NCBI GenBank assembly: GCA_002327305.1
Contig: DCUZ01000025.1
Coordinates: 61,899 to 73,013, forward strand
Direction of reading: 5' to 3'
Source of the DNA: Holophagales bacterium UBA2201
GTDB lineage: Bacteria; Acidobacteriota; Thermoanaerobaculia; UBA2201
DNA length: 11,115 bases
The notes under the pieces are model-generated. The model worked only from the letters and a program-made list of their open reading frames with translations, searched no databases and was not told where the DNA came from. A program made the translations under genes and the position numbers. This document shows, one piece after another, positions 11,007-11,115 of the stretch. The number at the start of each line of letters is the position of its first letter. Position 1 is the stretch's first letter.

Positions 11007-11115
11007 AAGCGAAATCAGACTTTCATCAAAACCTTATATCCCAAGACCCGACCCCAATCTTCCGCGCTCGTCGCGCTGGCGCGTGCACTCCTGTCAAGTG
11101 GCACATATTTCTACG

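Noticed and set aside
1..11115. tRNA, rRNA, CRISPR array or intact insertion sequence
   Set aside because: No cloverleaf with a T-loop consensus, no ribosomal RNA stretches, no regularly spaced repeats and no transposase frame were seen on reading both strands.

Overview
The window is high-GC bacterial DNA. Genes are tightly packed and carry strong Shine-Dalgarno sites. Antisense frames stay open for long stretches, as expected at this base composition. The gene content points to a Gram-negative-type cell with a peptidoglycan layer and an outer membrane: an L,D-transpeptidase, an OmpA-family protein and Sec-type signal peptides. A secreted SUMF1-fold protein has a C-terminal module starting near 'PASAHQPGAEGTNWRTDLVV', a pattern I associate with Acidobacteriota and relatives. 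That taxonomic hint is inference from memory and is not proven here.

Layout. Positions 1-1515 (+) form an overlapping cluster: the tail of an unidentified gene, a membrane-anchored YkuD L,D-transpeptidase, and a hypothetical exported protein that starts inside the transpeptidase gene. Positions 1584-3667 (-) hold a molbindin-type Mop protein followed by a B12-binding-domain radical SAM enzyme of the DUF4070/HpnP-like type. Positions 3771-3977 (-) hold a relic of an OmpA C-terminal domain that has lost its peptidoglycan-binding core. Positions 4023-5549 (+) hold an OsmC-family gene with its own terminator, then a complete OmpA-family gene with its own promoter. Positions 5623-6597 (-) encode a methyltransferase with protein-arginine-methyltransferase (PRMT) hallmarks. 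Positions 6848-8452 (+) encode the secreted SUMF1-fold protein behind a near-consensus sigma70 promoter. Positions 8646-9782 (+) encode an EAL domain fused to a photoactive-yellow-protein (PYP)-like PAS domain.

From about 9783 to the end the character changes. GC drops in places, a single small exported protein is present (10143-10583), and the remaining sequence carries five copies of an interrupted palindrome centred on GACTGTCCC plus a 25-bp imperfect direct repeat. This looks like an accessory, repeat-seeded region.

The most striking observation is the EAL-PYP fusion. Its C-terminal domain keeps the counterparts of PYP Tyr42, Glu46, Arg52 and the chromophore-bearing Cys69, next to an EAL domain with most of its catalytic residues. 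That suggests a light- or ligand-gated cyclic-di-GMP phosphodiesterase. The second is the bacterial PRMT-like enzyme, with both double-E-loop glutamates and a THW motif. Apart from the YkuD cluster and the possible mop-radical SAM pair, the genes look independently transcribed, with no single pathway uniting them.
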